From: Oopsacas minuta
Taxonomy: Eukaryota; Porifera; Hexactinellida; Lyssacinosida; Leucopsacidae
Direction of reading: 5' to 3'
Assembly (NCBI GenBank): GCA_024704765.1
Contig: JAKMXF010000354.1
Coordinates: 806,690 to 870,689, forward strand
Length of the DNA: 64,000 nucleotides
A model generated the notes under the pieces. It saw nothing but the letters and a program-made list of their open reading frames with translations. It was not told where the DNA came from and ran no database searches. This document shows, one piece after another, positions 9,901 to 22,200 of this stretch (the first letter of the stretch is position 1; the number at the start of each line of letters is the position of its first letter). Made by a program: the position numbers and the translations under genes.

Positions 9901-10280
9901 AAGGACTGGTCACATCTATTCAAAACCTATCTGATAGTTATAGCTATTATTTATGAATAGTATACGTATAGTGTAACGAATACAGTTAACTCACGTCCTT
10001 TATATCGAACACTGATATATGGAAATACCCGCTTATTTCGTGTACAAATATGGTCACAAACAGTCATAGCATATATTTAATCGGTATATCGAAGTAATTA
10101 TCGCGGTCCCTTGAGCTTGATATAACAGGAGTTGACTGCATCTCAGCTAAATAGACTGCAGGTAAGGCAGAGATTGATATTGTATTGAGATACGTGTATA
10201 CGTAAGTATAAACAAAATAGTGAAAAGAGAACCAGGAGTATTTACAGGAGTTCATATTTCCCCAGCAGTATCTTATTAAA
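9901..10280. other. Intergenic DNA, SUGP1 promoter side and TMEM245 3' flank
   Basis: AT-rich; no gene, RNA or repeat recognised. Confidence 0.5.
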
Positions 10281-13022
10281 TTAAAATGGGTTACTTTCTT
10301 CAGTCTCATCATCTTTATTCTTTCCAATAAACAGAGTGTACATATTAGCACCAGCTAGCAAACAGCATAATATTATAGGACCGATAATAGCACCTTCTAT
10401 CCCATTAAAGTACACACCCCCAGCAACAGCTAGGCCGGTTAAATAAGGATGTGCTCCACCTTTAACCTCAGCGTAGATAGCTTGATCTACAACATAGGAC
10501 GGTAGTAGATGTAAACAGAAGAAAGTGAATGCTAGTAGTGACTGGTCGTGTGTGAACCAGAGCTCTAGCACCCCTGCAAGACAAGCCCAGTATGAACCAA
10601 CGAATGGTACAACCCCAGCCACAGCAGCGAAAGCTGCAGGGATAAACGCAATTGACACGCCGAACACAGAATGTATTAACCACGTATACACACCGTAGAA
10701 TAAAGCCATACGGAGTGAAGCGTCGAATACAGATACGATTGCTTCTGACAGAGCCTTCTCTATCTCTTTAGCTGGATTCAATCCGTTTACATTTGTTATA
10801 GGAATAAACTCTAGGATACGTCGCATTGGTATGTAATTATTCTTTGAATACAGCATTAGATAGAAAAGAGAAGTGAAGAATATGATTGAAGAAAAGAAGA
10901 AATTTAGCAGAGCACTACCTCCACCTAACAACAGAGAGAATAATTTCCCTGACATTAGGAATAAAACTCCAAAGTTTGTCACTAGCAATTCTCCGACAGA
11001 TCTGAATAGGTTGAGAATGACAGATAAGTTTGATTTTACGAGTTTAACTATATTTCCCATAGAGTTTGAATTGAAGCTTGCTGATACAATACTCATTGCT
11101 ACGTCGTATAGAGAAGCATTTGCGGTGAGAGGGCTTAATGCGAATGTATTACTAGAATTCTGAAGAGCTCTAAAAGCCGCGAACATCTGATCTAGCGTGT
11201 CGACTAACTGCTGTTCCATTTTAATTCTAGTCTCATCGTTAATCTCCTCATCATCATCACTGATTAGCTCACGTATTTCACTAGCAAGCCATCGTCTACT
11301 TGAGAAGTAAATCTGTCCTGACCAATCACTCAATTTATCGTTAATAAGCGAGCTAACATTCTGATCTTCATACACAGTAGAGTTCATTATTTGATTAATA
11401 GTATTCATTGAGTATTCAGCTGTCCTATTCCATGCGTGTGATCCCATCATCATTATTTGGAATGACTCCTGTCTGAATTGCATTATAGTGAATGCAGTGA
11501 ATAAGCAAGTGACTACACACACCATGAACATTATAAATATAGTCACTAGCTTATCAAGAGAGTATTCTAGCCATAGATAAACCTTATCATCTAACTTCAA
11601 GAATAAGTAATAAGCATGAATTAATGCGTCAGGACATAGTTTAGGTACTCTGTCTGATAGAGAGGTAATCTTACTGAAAAGATGCTTAGAGGTGTTGGTA
11701 GAGAGGAGCTTTTTGAGTCCTATCCAGGGTAGGGGTAACAAGAGAAGGGAGAGGAACCAGTAGTTGTTGTAGAGCTTGTAGAGAAAGCATGCCCAGAAGA
11801 GAAGAAAGAATATTCTGTCTCTTGAAGCTCTGTTTTCTGCAGACTTTATTGCAATCTTATCTCTATGGATATTCTGTCGAGATATTTTAGGAATAAGAAT
11901 ATTGGCATCTCTTTGTGATTGTATAAACTTCCCAATTTCTGACCAGCCCTTTGGTTTAGATTGTTTCTCAGATGTGAATACTTCTGAGGATTCCGATTCC
12001 TTGGGTCTCTTCTCAGGACTGGAGTGTGTAGTAGAAGCTGATATATAAGATATATCTCTTGGAATAGAACTCTCGCTGACATCAGATCTTGACAGCTCAG
12101 GCTCTGGCTCCAAATGGCGTCCCTCAGATACAGGATGTACAGGACTGAGTACATGCTCCATGGTCTCTCCAATGCTAACAGTACTGAGATCTGACTTATA
12201 AGTAGATATGCTTGTGTCATGATCAGAGTTAGTTATTCCTTTCCTCTTTTCTATCTGTATCATCAATGCAGCTGATACCAGGATAGTCTGAATGAATAGG
12301 AATAGAGGTAGCTGTAGGATCTGTATATACACTAGCACTAATGTAGCTACTAACATCCATACAGGGAGGAGAAGGGTAGAGAGAGCTACGGAGAGTACTT
12401 CACTCTTATACACGAAAGGCAGACATGTTGACGTCAGAAAATATATTATTATGAACCATATTAACATGCTTTGATACAGATCAGCTGTTTCGAGGATATA
12501 ATGAGATGTATCAACAACAAATATCAGTATATTTCCTACTAAGTTAGCCGTAGCAAAGCTTAGCCAGCCTAGAAGAGGCATACACATACCTGAGAGTAAG
12601 AACATAACCCAGTGGCTCTGGAATACTCGCACTATAAGATCTCCGGTATCATTTAATAACCAAAAAGGTAGGAGAGAGAGGTATAGAGTTATAGGTATAC
12701 CTACAGACAGACAGTGACTGAGTTTAGCACGCATGAACTCATTGCTTGTCTTCTTGAAAGGAAATAGAAATGTACCACATAGCACAGCCCATAGAAGAGG
12801 ACGGATAAAAGCTGTGAATATCCCAGCCACGTATAGTCCCATTACACATAGCAAAAGAAAGAAGAATATTGCAGCGGCGTTGTAGAAGGCTTGCTTCATC
12901 TCAGCTGGAGGTTCAAATGTAAGACTATCACCTTGAAAATAGCGATTCATAACAAAACTGGATAGAGAGATTCCTCGAGGTCTTCCTCGGGTTCTAGGTT
13001 GTCCATCTTCATCTTCATCCAT
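10281..13022 (-). CDS. TMEM245: TMEM245-like multi-pass membrane protein (AI-2E exporter superfamily)
   Basis: A 913-aa polytopic protein, similar to the roughly 880 aa of vertebrate TMEM245. It has a short basic and acidic cytosolic N-terminus and a first hydrophobic block (about residues 45-265) with IFTAFIRPLLWAVLCGTFLFPFK. A polar Ser/Glu-rich loop (about 270-370) follows, then more membrane segments. The C-terminal block (about 690-900) contains AAFAAVAGVVPFVGSYWACLAGVLELW, the AI-2E/UPF0118-like region. The cellular function of the family is poorly defined. The 2.7 kb frame has no intron; ATG at 13020-13022 is followed directly by an acidic MDEDEDG start. Confidence 0.88.
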   Translation of the reverse strand: MDEDEDGQPRTRGRPRGISLSSFVMNRYFQGDSLTFEPPAEMKQAFYNAAAIFFFLLLCVMGLYVAGIFTAFIRPLLWAVLCGTFLFPFKKTSNEFMRAKLSHCLSVGIPITLYLSLLPFWLLNDTGDLIVRVFQSHWVMFLLSGMCMPLLGWLSFATANLVGNILIFVVDTSHYILETADLYQSMLIWFIIIYFLTSTCLPFVYKSEVLSVALSTLLLPVWMLVATLVLVYIQILQLPLFLFIQTILVSAALMIQIEKRKGITNSDHDTSISTYKSDLSTVSIGETMEHVLSPVHPVSEGRHLEPEPELSRSDVSESSIPRDISYISASTTHSSPEKRPKESESSEVFTSEKQSKPKGWSEIGKFIQSQRDANILIPKISRQNIHRDKIAIKSAENRASRDRIFFLLFWACFLYKLYNNYWFLSLLLLPLPWIGLKKLLSTNTSKHLFSKITSLSDRVPKLCPDALIHAYYLFLKLDDKVYLWLEYSLDKLVTIFIMFMVCVVTCLFTAFTIMQFRQESFQIMMMGSHAWNRTAEYSMNTINQIMNSTVYEDQNVSSLINDKLSDWSGQIYFSSRRWLASEIRELISDDDEEINDETRIKMEQQLVDTLDQMFAAFRALQNSSNTFALSPLTANASLYDVAMSIVSASFNSNSMGNIVKLVKSNLSVILNLFRSVGELLVTNFGVLFLMSGKLFSLLLGGGSALLNFFFSSIIFFTSLFYLMLYSKNNYIPMRRILEFIPITNVNGLNPAKEIEKALSEAIVSVFDASLRMALFYGVYTWLIHSVFGVSIAFIPAAFAAVAGVVPFVGSYWACLAGVLELWFTHDQSLLAFTFFCLHLLPSYVVDQAIYAEVKGGAHPYLTGLAVAGGVYFNGIEGAIIGPIILCCLLAGANMYTLFIGKNKDDETEESNPF

Positions 13023-13416
13023 TGATACTATACCTATAAATCTGATAAGTAAGATTCATTAGTATGGCGATTCGTGTTATCAAAATGTGTTGAGGAATTC
13101 TACATAAGTGTTAAGACCCAGTACAGTGTGTACTTATGGTTGGACGAATTGTCCAGTGAAATACTTTTTCGGGGAAAGGGCACTCTGACCTATGTTTTTG
13201 AAATTTTGAGCATATAAAATAGACATATAGTTTTCAAGATATGGCCATGCAAATGATTGAGCCACAAGCAATTGTGAAGGAATAAGATGAATGCATAATC
13301 ATACTATAATATCCTTAAACAGTTAGAGATACACTACAAGTAGCTCAATTATCGTATCACGAACAACATACTAGTAATTATAATATGAATAATTTGACAG
13401 CACAAGGACAGGGCTC
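13023..13416. other. Intergenic DNA between TMEM245 and ATP5PB
   Basis: No gene recognised. A short imperfect palindrome (TGGAC-GAATT-GTCCA, near 13141-13155) lies in a slightly GC-richer patch that may be a decayed repeat. Confidence 0.4.
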
Positions 13417-14121
13417 TTATACTGGAGTTGCTATTGATTTGAGGGTAGAAATGCACTGAGTAACAGTAGTTCGCTCCTGCTCGGGAGTAATAGCACTCAC
13501 TACTTGCTTATTCAGCCAATCAACTAACAAATCCTGTTCAAATCTCCTTTGGAAACGTTCTAGGTGTAACTGGTACTCTAAACGGTTTTTAACTTCCTTA
13601 TTCACTGTCTCCTGTCTCTTCAGGAATTCCACCTGTAAAGCTAGGAGATTAGTCTCCTTCTCTAGCTCGTACAGGTCATGTCGTACACTGAGAGTATCTT
13701 CTGTCTTACCCTCTGCTGTGATCTTATCTTCTAAACTAACAACTCTATCATCTCTCTCCTTGTACAGAAGATCCCTAACTTCTTTGATTTGAGCATCCAG
13801 GTAGTTAGCTATCGGAGTACCAAATTTTCGATACAGCACTACTATAATAGTAAAGTCTACAACAGCTACAATGGTCTCTGCGTGTAGGATGAGATATTCC
13901 TTAGAGATTAGGGTAGTTAAGATACCTAATCCTAGTGTCCAAGTGCCGGTTACCCCTAGTCTGGGTTCCAGGAACTTTTGTATAGATCTCTTAGGTACAG
14001 TATCAGGTTCATCTGTTATAGGGCCTGTTACAGAGGTAGTGGTGGAGCAACGAAACAGAGGTTTGTTAATAAAGGCGCGGGAGTAAGGACATATGCGTGA
14101 GAGGAATAATCGAGAAGTCAT
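13417..14121 (-). CDS. ATP5PB: Mitochondrial ATP synthase subunit b (F0 peripheral stalk)
   Basis: A 234-aa precursor. The first 40 or so residues are basic and hydroxylated (MTSRLFLSRICPYSRAF), typical of a mitochondrial targeting sequence. Two hydrophobic segments (about residues 59-105, LGLGILTTLISKEYLILHAETIVAVVDFTIIVVLY) are followed by a long charged helix. This matches animal ATP5PB/ATP5F1, which links F1 to the membrane as part of the stator. PRLGVTGTWTLGLG at the first membrane segment is a family signature. Single exon, ATG at 14119-14121. Confidence 0.92.
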   Translation of the reverse strand: MTSRLFLSRICPYSRAFINKPLFRCSTTTSVTGPITDEPDTVPKRSIQKFLEPRLGVTGTWTLGLGILTTLISKEYLILHAETIVAVVDFTIIVVLYRKFGTPIANYLDAQIKEVRDLLYKERDDRVVSLEDKITAEGKTEDTLSVRHDLYELEKETNLLALQVEFLKRQETVNKEVKNRLEYQLHLERFQRRFEQDLLVDWLNKQVVSAITPEQERTTVTQCISTLKSIATPV

Positions 14122-14841
14122 CTTCTCTAATAACTATTGTACCAGATTTTTAGTGATTCAAATCACAATAATTAAAGTATAAAGATGGACAAAATACAGG
14201 ACACAATTGAAAATTCGAGGAAATCGAATGCACTGTTTGTTTTCAGGGACTTTTAGTCTATGTGTTGTATTGGAAATAATTCCTATAATAGCGCGTATTA
14301 GCAAGGGAAATTCGTGCAAAATACGACTTGCTAATAGGCGAACCTCTCCGTAGTTATACAATAAAGATTTCTAATCAAAATCGGAAGATCTCATCATAGA
14401 TGACTAATAGTAAACTACCCATATAAGTACCCTTCCAGATATCATAAAAGCATCATGTACTCTGATCATATAACTCTGCATTAGTAGCACAGACAGATAG
14501 TTAATAAGACCAAGTCTGTACAATAAAATCAATAACTCTTTGTATGTTAGTACATGATACAAACAAATAGACGTTAATAGTGATTGCAGCAAGATTTCTA
14601 TTCTAAAATGCTAAACCAATGAAGCGATTTAAGACTATCATTTTAAACTCTACATACATAAGATTCGGTGTGTGGGGACTAATGAACTATTAATTGTAAT
14701 GTATACTTAATGTAATTATGCAAAGAATCAAAGAGAACTGTCACGGCTACCACTTGGGTCTCTGAGTTTCGAGAGGTTGTTGTAGAAGCTAAAAATAAAT
14801 GAAAATGAAAACTTTTCAGTTTCTTTTTAATGTTCAGGATA
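14122..14841. other. Intergenic DNA between ATP5PB and the Lingerer-like gene
   Basis: AT-rich with only short spurious reading frames; no RNA gene or element recognised. It should contain the ATP5PB promoter and the 3' UTR of the upstream minus-strand gene. Confidence 0.45.
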
Positions 14842-17800
14842 TTATACCATATTTGGGGTAATGTTGGAGTACTGCGGTTGTTGCTGAGAGAGAGGAGGCA
14901 ACATCTGTGGGGTCATGTACTGAGCCATTGGATACCCGAAGCCGAAAGGAATAGCGGATTTCTGGTCATAGCCCTTAAAGATAGATTACGTCATATTTGA
15001 AATTATCAAAAAAATAAATCGCATAACTTACTTTATACATATTCTGTAAATCAGCTGCTTGATTTATCCCGGCTAATAATAAATAGATTAAAATTATGAA
15101 TGATTATGTTTGTAGTAAAAATAGTGACATATACCTTGTTTCTGCTGTACATTAGAGAAGTTAGCTTTATACTCAGTATGCTGGTCAGGGAGAGCTGGTA
15201 TATTGGGAGGCATTGGAGGCTGTGTTTGGAAGGGAGTCTGTCCGCTAGCTGTCACAGGGTTTGGATACGCATTCCCTTTAGGCATCTATAATGAATAAAT
15301 GATATCATAATATTTATTAATACGCAGTTTATAAAGCTCACCATTGGGAATATATTCGGGAAAAACCCGTATCCATGGAAGGGAAGATACACATTTTGTC
15401 CTTGTATTCCACCTACATAATAAATTGTAATCAGCCTATCAATGAATCTAGGTACAATGTAACTTACTCTGTGCGTTAGCTGGAGAAGTGGGTTCATGGA
15501 ATTTAGCATCATTATCTAGAAACACAATTAATCAATAACAAAATATACTAAATATTTGTAATTCAGTCTGAATAATTACTTGGGAATACTTGATTTGAAT
15601 TCTGGTCCTTAACCATATTAGACCCTGGGTTACTGTTCTGAGAAGCCATCTACAGAAATGTATAAATAAATAAGATTCTTAAAATAAATAATTTATCTAA
15701 GAAGTAATAACTTACTAGTCTCATCATTTCTTGTTCAAAATAATAGTTCGGCTATATAAATACAAATGTTGGTAAATAGAGAGTACAAATTCATGTAAAT
15801 TTATAGTTTCTATAACTAACCATCATGCTAAACTGTCCAGTTGGTGCGTTATAGATTACAGGAGTTTGATAATTCTTACCAGGACCTTCATATGGGAAAA
15901 ATAATTAAAATCATCCACATAATACAAAGTAGAAATGTTTGTTAACAAACCTCTGGGTAGATTAGACATAGTAGTGGGAGGGAGGGAGTTGGGCGCTCCA
16001 ACTGAACCCATTGGTGTCATCAAGAAAGGCATACCAGTTTGCTGGTCAATAGAATTTACCTATAAACAATTCCATAAGAACACGGATACATAAAATATAT
16101 TAGAATATGTCCTTACAGGAGCCATTTGAGGATGTTGCTGCATCTTAACAGGATTAACAGACATCCCTCCGTGATGATGCATCTTTCCGCTATTCTCCGG
16201 ATACTTCCTTTCGTTCTGTCTGTTCATGTGCTGATGATACTGCTGATGTGGTTGTGGGTGAGATGGTACTGTAACAGGAGAAGGGACAGCTGTTTGGTGA
16301 GAGGGAGGAGCAGGAGGAGCAGCAGAGACGGAGTGCTGCTTGTCCTGAGGGACAGGAGAGCGAGATGAGATAGGGTGATCATTCTTAGGAGGAGGGGACT
16401 TTGGAAGAACTGGACGTTCGTTACTCTTTGGAGCAGGGGGTGACGGCAGCTGTTCATTTGAAGGAGAATCAGATTCTTGAAAATTAGCATTCGAAAATTG
16501 TTTGTTCTCATCAACAGGGCTAAATAGAATAATTCAATAAATAATTATCATAAGTATCTTTATCTTTTGAGAAGTACTATACCTTGGAGATTCTGTAAAC
16601 TTGTATTCATCTTGAGCTTCTACAGTAATAGGAGCTAGCAGAGTAACTACATTACCAAACTACAGAAAAAAGTTTCGAGAAATTTTCATGAAAATATATA
16701 GATTAGTTCAGTGATGACTTACCTGTATGTCAAAAGTATCAAGATCTCCACTTGGTAGCTCGACTGGTGCATGTGGAATCTAAGTAGAATATTAATTAAT
16801 ACAATTATAAGTGATGGATGATATAATCCTACTCTAGAACGTGTCTTCTTCTTGATATTCATCTTTTCTGATCTATTGAACATGTCCCACAAAGCCTGGT
16901 GGTGAGAGGGAGGACCAGACTCTGGGATTGATGCAGAAGGTGTTGGTAAGGATGTGGTTTGGGGTGAGAAGATTGGTTGCGAGCTGTCATGGATTGGTTG
17001 TGAATGAGGGGAGGTAGATGTGCTAAATAAGAATGATATCATTAGATACATATACAATTGTGTTTCAAGATATTAGGTTTGAATGAATTTACCTAGTAGA
17101 TTCAATATTTGGTTTAGAAGGATGGCTAGCTTTCACTTCTACATCCTCTTTGTCGAAATTGGGATTACAAAACTCCCATCCTTCAGAGAGGATTGCCTAA
17201 TAATCAATTTGAATAAAATAAGATAAGCTCGTAGGTTGTAGACAATTATTAATAACTCACCTCAATACGCTTGTCTTCATCTACATCCTCATCAATTCGC
17301 TTCTTGGCATCATCAGCTCCCCAATCAGTATTAGTGAGTATAGGATTCTCCCAATCTATGCAATATAGGAATAAAGCAATAGAACATATGTATATATGAA
17401 TATAAGTAAGCTCACCAATTGCATCTACACTATGCCTAGAATTAATATAGATATCACCGTTCAGATCTGGAGTTGTTTTTGAAGCTAACAGAAAAAGAAC
17501 AAAATATTAAATTTCTACAAAAATGATAAGAATACTACAAATAACTCACATCTATTAGCAGATTCAAATATAATCCTAAATATACATACAAATATGATAA
17601 ATTGTAATATTATATATATTCTAGTAATTCAAATGAATATCTTACGGTTCCTTGTCACTTCGTTTAGTGCCTTTCCTTCCTGACAAACAAAAAGTATAGA
17701 AAATGTACTGATAAATTAAAGTTAGTTATAAATATATACCAAACTTCCTATCTCTTGATCTATCATCCTGTTCATGTTCCCCTGTCTCATTCCTATCACG

Positions 17801-18789
17801 GTTATATTTAGGCTTATCCCATTGACGATCTGTTCTATTCCCATCATCTCCATCTCTATTATAGGATTTCCTCTCTCTGTAAGGTTTATTTTTCCTTTCT
17901 TTGTTCTGATCATCTCTCATGAATCCATCGTTCCTATCTTTAGGTTCATCTTGATTATAACGCTCATTTCTTCTGTTTCTGAATACTCTGGAGCTCTGTC
18001 TATCCTGGTTACGATCTCCATCTTGCTCTCTTCTCTCATGTCTATTCTCATTGCTGTATCTCTGCCTATTACTGTAATACAAAAGATAATAGACACAAAT
18101 ATTCGTTCACTACTCTATTGAAAAGGTAACTCACGGTTTGTTAGAAAAACCATTTCTAACTGGCCTGTCTCTCTCGCTCTGAGGGAAACTTCGAACAATT
18201 GAGGTCTCTGTTATCTCTTCTCCATCCCAACTTTCCTCACTTTCCTTATGAGGATCCTTCCTATCTCTCCCGCCCCCAGAGCTGTTTCTATCCCTCTCTC
18301 TAGATTTCGCACCCCTCCTGCCCTCCACAACGGACTCACCGCTATGTCCATCTACACATAAATTCATAAATACGTACACATAATCGAGAATAGTTTCTAA
18401 CCTGTGACGTATGCTTTGATTGCGTCAGGAGACCCATTCTCAACTGAATCAGGTACCATTTTCTTTTTGTTAGTCTTTTTCTTTATGACCCATCCCTCCT
18501 GTGTTGATCCTGTATTTGAATCTAGTAGTCGTTGTATCGCTTCAGTTTCATCATTACAATCATGTAGAGTTAGGATTGCTATGTCTTGCTCACATCCGGT
18601 TACTTCCATTATGTTCTTAACCTTGTTCTTGTGTTCCTCTTCATTTGTCTGTCCAAACCCAATTATCTCGAATAACCGGACAGTCTCAGGAGCAACTGAC
18701 TAAAGTTTGCAATGATCATCAAATCTTGAATAAATATTGTACAAACATAAAGGCATTACCTTGGTCGATTTTGTTGTAGACTCAGTCAT
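14842..18789 (-). CDS. Lingerer/UBAP2L-like UBA-domain RNA-binding protein, about 22 small exons
   Basis: Starts at ATG 18787-18789 (MTESTTKSTK) and ends at TAA 14842-14844. Verified first exons are 18760-18789, 18402-18699, 18135-18351 and 17740-18071. Exon 2 encodes a UBA domain (KNIMEVTGCEQDIAILTLHDCND) and EGWVIKKKTNKKK. Exons 3-4 are Arg/Asp/Gly-rich. Further on, IPHAPVELPSGDLDTFDIQ spliced to FGNVVTLLAPI matches the FG-containing DUF3697 segment of UBAP2/UBAP2L, followed by a long Pro/Gln/Ser-rich tail ending NITPNMV. The family works in stress granules and translation control. The tail is cut into many exons of 30-170 bp by introns of about 45-70 bp, and late exon borders are approximate. 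It lies head-to-head with the LRRK-like gene. Confidence 0.82.
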
Positions 18790-19280
18790 TGAAATAACTC
18801 AGAGAACTAATAAAGCGAGGCTGTAAATATACAAATAAATAATATTATTTAGTAAACAAGAAAGTTTGCATTTTAGAACAAAGCTAAAGTATCACTAAGA
18901 ATGTATATTTATAGAAGTATAGAATAAATATTACGCAACTCAAACATCATCATTATTAGCAAAAGATGAATTGATGATACACGTGTGGAATGGTGGAATG
19001 GATTACAGTATTATTGCGTATCATTATACATATGGCAAATAATTTGGACACGCCAACGGGGGCGATTGTATCTACACATAAATCCCTAGGCTTCAAGAAG
19101 CAAGAATCAAGAATCAAAGACGTATGCTATAAGGTTGAGAACACGTGCATGTAATGTAAAATAGTATCTAACATCAGCATGATCAGGTTACTATGAGAAA
19201 TAAGATACAACCAATACTCTACTATCCTTATTACAGATTTCAGTAGTCAGATGAATTATTGAAGAAGTTCATTAATTAAT
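18790..19280. promoter_or_regulatory. Shared head-to-head promoter region of the Lingerer-like and LRRK-like genes
   Basis: The 491 bp between two divergent start codons must contain both promoters if the annotated starts are right. No TATA box or other element was identified with confidence. Confidence 0.5.
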
Positions 19281-22200
19281 ATGGATGCGAGTAATGAGTA
19301 TGAACAGTTCGATACTGAAGCATTCGACGGAAGTTTCGAGCTAAAGCGGCTAGAGATTTTGGTAATTAATGCAATCTGCAACAACGAAGTAGATCAGCTG
19401 GTCAGAATACTCGAATATGGAGCAGATCCATGTTTAGAGACTAGGTTCTTGAATAATCTCAACTATCCATCTGACGAATGGAGAGCTGTGCACGTAGCGG
19501 CAGTAAAGGGAAGACTGGAGTGTCTTAAAGTACTTGTGAAGTGTGGAGCCAGGACGAATATGCTACTCAGTAACGGTACCAAAACATCTAGTCTAGCAGA
19601 GAGCAGAGGTCATACGGATTTGGTAGTATTTCTGAAGCAAGTGGAGGAGCAGGATAACAGAGATGTAGAGCAACAGATACACAGCTTAAAGGATCTGATG
19701 CAGGCTTGTTCTGATGGAGTACCAGTAAATACACTCAATATGCTACTCAATGCACTACTTAATAACTGCAATCCTCTCTTTTGGAAGTTTGAGAACGGGG
19801 ACTCCCCTATGCTGGCTGTGTGTAGAACAGGAGACCTGGAAAAGCTAGGAGCTCTGGTTAGAAGAGGTTCTCCTGCTCTATTCTGTATGAGAAGGCTAGA
19901 CAACCAACACACACCCCTTCATGCAGCTTGTGAACACGGACAGATTGAAGTTATAAGAGTACTCTTATACTTCTGGCCTCAGCTACTTAACATGAAGAGC
20001 TCTGAGGGAGCTACAGCCTTAGTCATAGCCGTGTCATGTCTCCACTTAGAAGTTATCGTAGAATTGATACAAATTGCTAAGACAAGAGAAGATTTCAAGA
20101 ACTTCACTAAAACATACAATCCCCCTATACCCGATTTAGAGAGCAAGCATGAAGATATAATTCCTATACTAGAATTCAATGCACAAGATGCTACAGGGAA
20201 CACTGCACTACATAGAGCTATCCTTCAGAAATCCCAAAAAGTAGTAAATATCCTCACTGAATTGGAACATATAGACTTAGATATTAAAAACTCAGGTGAA
20301 CAAACACCATTACATATGGCTATAGAAGGACAACTGTATGGCGTTGTAGAAAGGTTACTGACAAAGAAAGCAAACACCAAAATAAAGTCATACTTCAATA
20401 CGTGTCACTATTACCCTTTGACAGTTGCTACTCTCCTTAATGACAATGCAATGCTTAAACTCCTATTAAGCCACAATATACATTATGGATTACAAGAAGC
20501 AAGCAAATTCGCGATTGATCTCTACCCAGAGCTGTTAGTAACACTGCTTAGCTATAATGCACACATTGACGAAGAGTTGTTAGATGATACAAGTGACAGG
20601 TATGTGGATGCAAACTTAAGAAGACCAGAATTCGCGATTTTTTGCAACTTCACGAAATATTCACTACGAGATCTTCAGGTAGACACGCTGACTGAATCTC
20701 TACTCAATTTATCACAAAAATTCGTAATGACAATTCCTGGAATTGTTATCCCTCCTCAAGACCTAATTAAATACGTAACAAAGGTTGATGTATCTAATAA
20801 CTTTCTTACATCAGTTCCTGAGTGTTTTTACTCTCTAAATAATCTATTCAACTTAGATTTATCATTTAACAAAATAACTTCCTTCACTCCAGAACCAGGG
20901 AAATGGCTACAGTTAAGCTATCTCTCCCTCGCAAACAATCAACTTAAAACTCTACACCCAGAGCTATTCAAATTACCACAGCTAAGATACTGCAATGTTA
21001 ACAACAATGAATTACTAAACCTTCCTCGTCAAATGTGGATAGCACCTGTCCTTAATAAACTAATGCTAAAGAACAATAAGATCCAGAACCTACCAGAAGA
21101 TATACCTCTTAACACAAACTCTCAGTCCATGAGCTGTTTTAGGACCTCAGAGAGTATGGATTCTCCTGTCTCAGGGGAACAGAAGTTTCATTCTAGGACC
21201 ACAATCTTCACGAAAGGACTTCAATTCGACTTTACCAAAACAACTTCCTGTTTACCCAAAGCGCTAACTCATTTAAATCTTGCTGAAAATATCCTAACAG
21301 ACCTTCCAGAGGAATTACCCTGTTTGTGTCCAGATCTACAGGTGCTCAACCTATCTTGCAACAACTTGACTGGAGTATCTTTCCCGACATGTTTTCCAGC
21401 CAGTCTGCTCGACCTAAATCTTTCTAGCAACAAGATTACGTCTATTAACTGCACACAAGATATTAAATTAAAGCATAAATGTGCTAGACAACCTATCGAC
21501 TATTCAGCATCAACTGATCTTGAAGATTTTACTTGTAATCATAGAAATCATACTGGATTACAGAGGTTGAGTAGATTGGATCTCAGTAAGAATAAACTCA
21601 ATACTCTTAATCTACATCCACCAGAGAAAGGGGACAAGCATACGGAACAACAACAGGGGAGGAGGGAGACACACGAGAACAAAAAGAAGAAAGATAAGAA
21701 CCTAATATGTCCATTACTAACTTGTTTATATTTAAGTCACAATGAGCTAGAACAAGTTCCAGAGAGTGTATGTGATACGAGAACCTTAACGGCTCTGCAC
21801 ATCGATGAGAATCCTATATTAGAATTACCACCAAAACTCGGCCAGCTATTGAATCTATTCCAGCTAGATCGTACAGGTTTACAGCTTGTCTTTCCTCCTC
21901 AGAATATTCTCGATAAAAATGTCAAAGATATAATCGGTTTCCTATGGTCCCTTCAAAAAGAGGCGAAACCTTACCACAGGATCAGACTGATGCTTGTGGG
22001 AATGCAGAAACGTGGAAAGAGTACTCTATTAGGCAAACTCTCTGACAGAGGAACATATAGAACCACCAAGAGTACCTGGCAACTACAGAGACGGCCTAAA
22101 TCTAACCAAAGTTTAGCAACCCCTGGGATATCAATAAGCGAATGGACGTATATGCCTAAAATGAGAAAAATGTTCCTAGGAGCAAAGAACAGTCAGCTGG

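Noticed and set aside
15252..15512. Separate small proteins within the Lingerer-like gene
   Set aside because: They are exons read through short introns; each continues into the neighbouring exon across good GT-AG sites.
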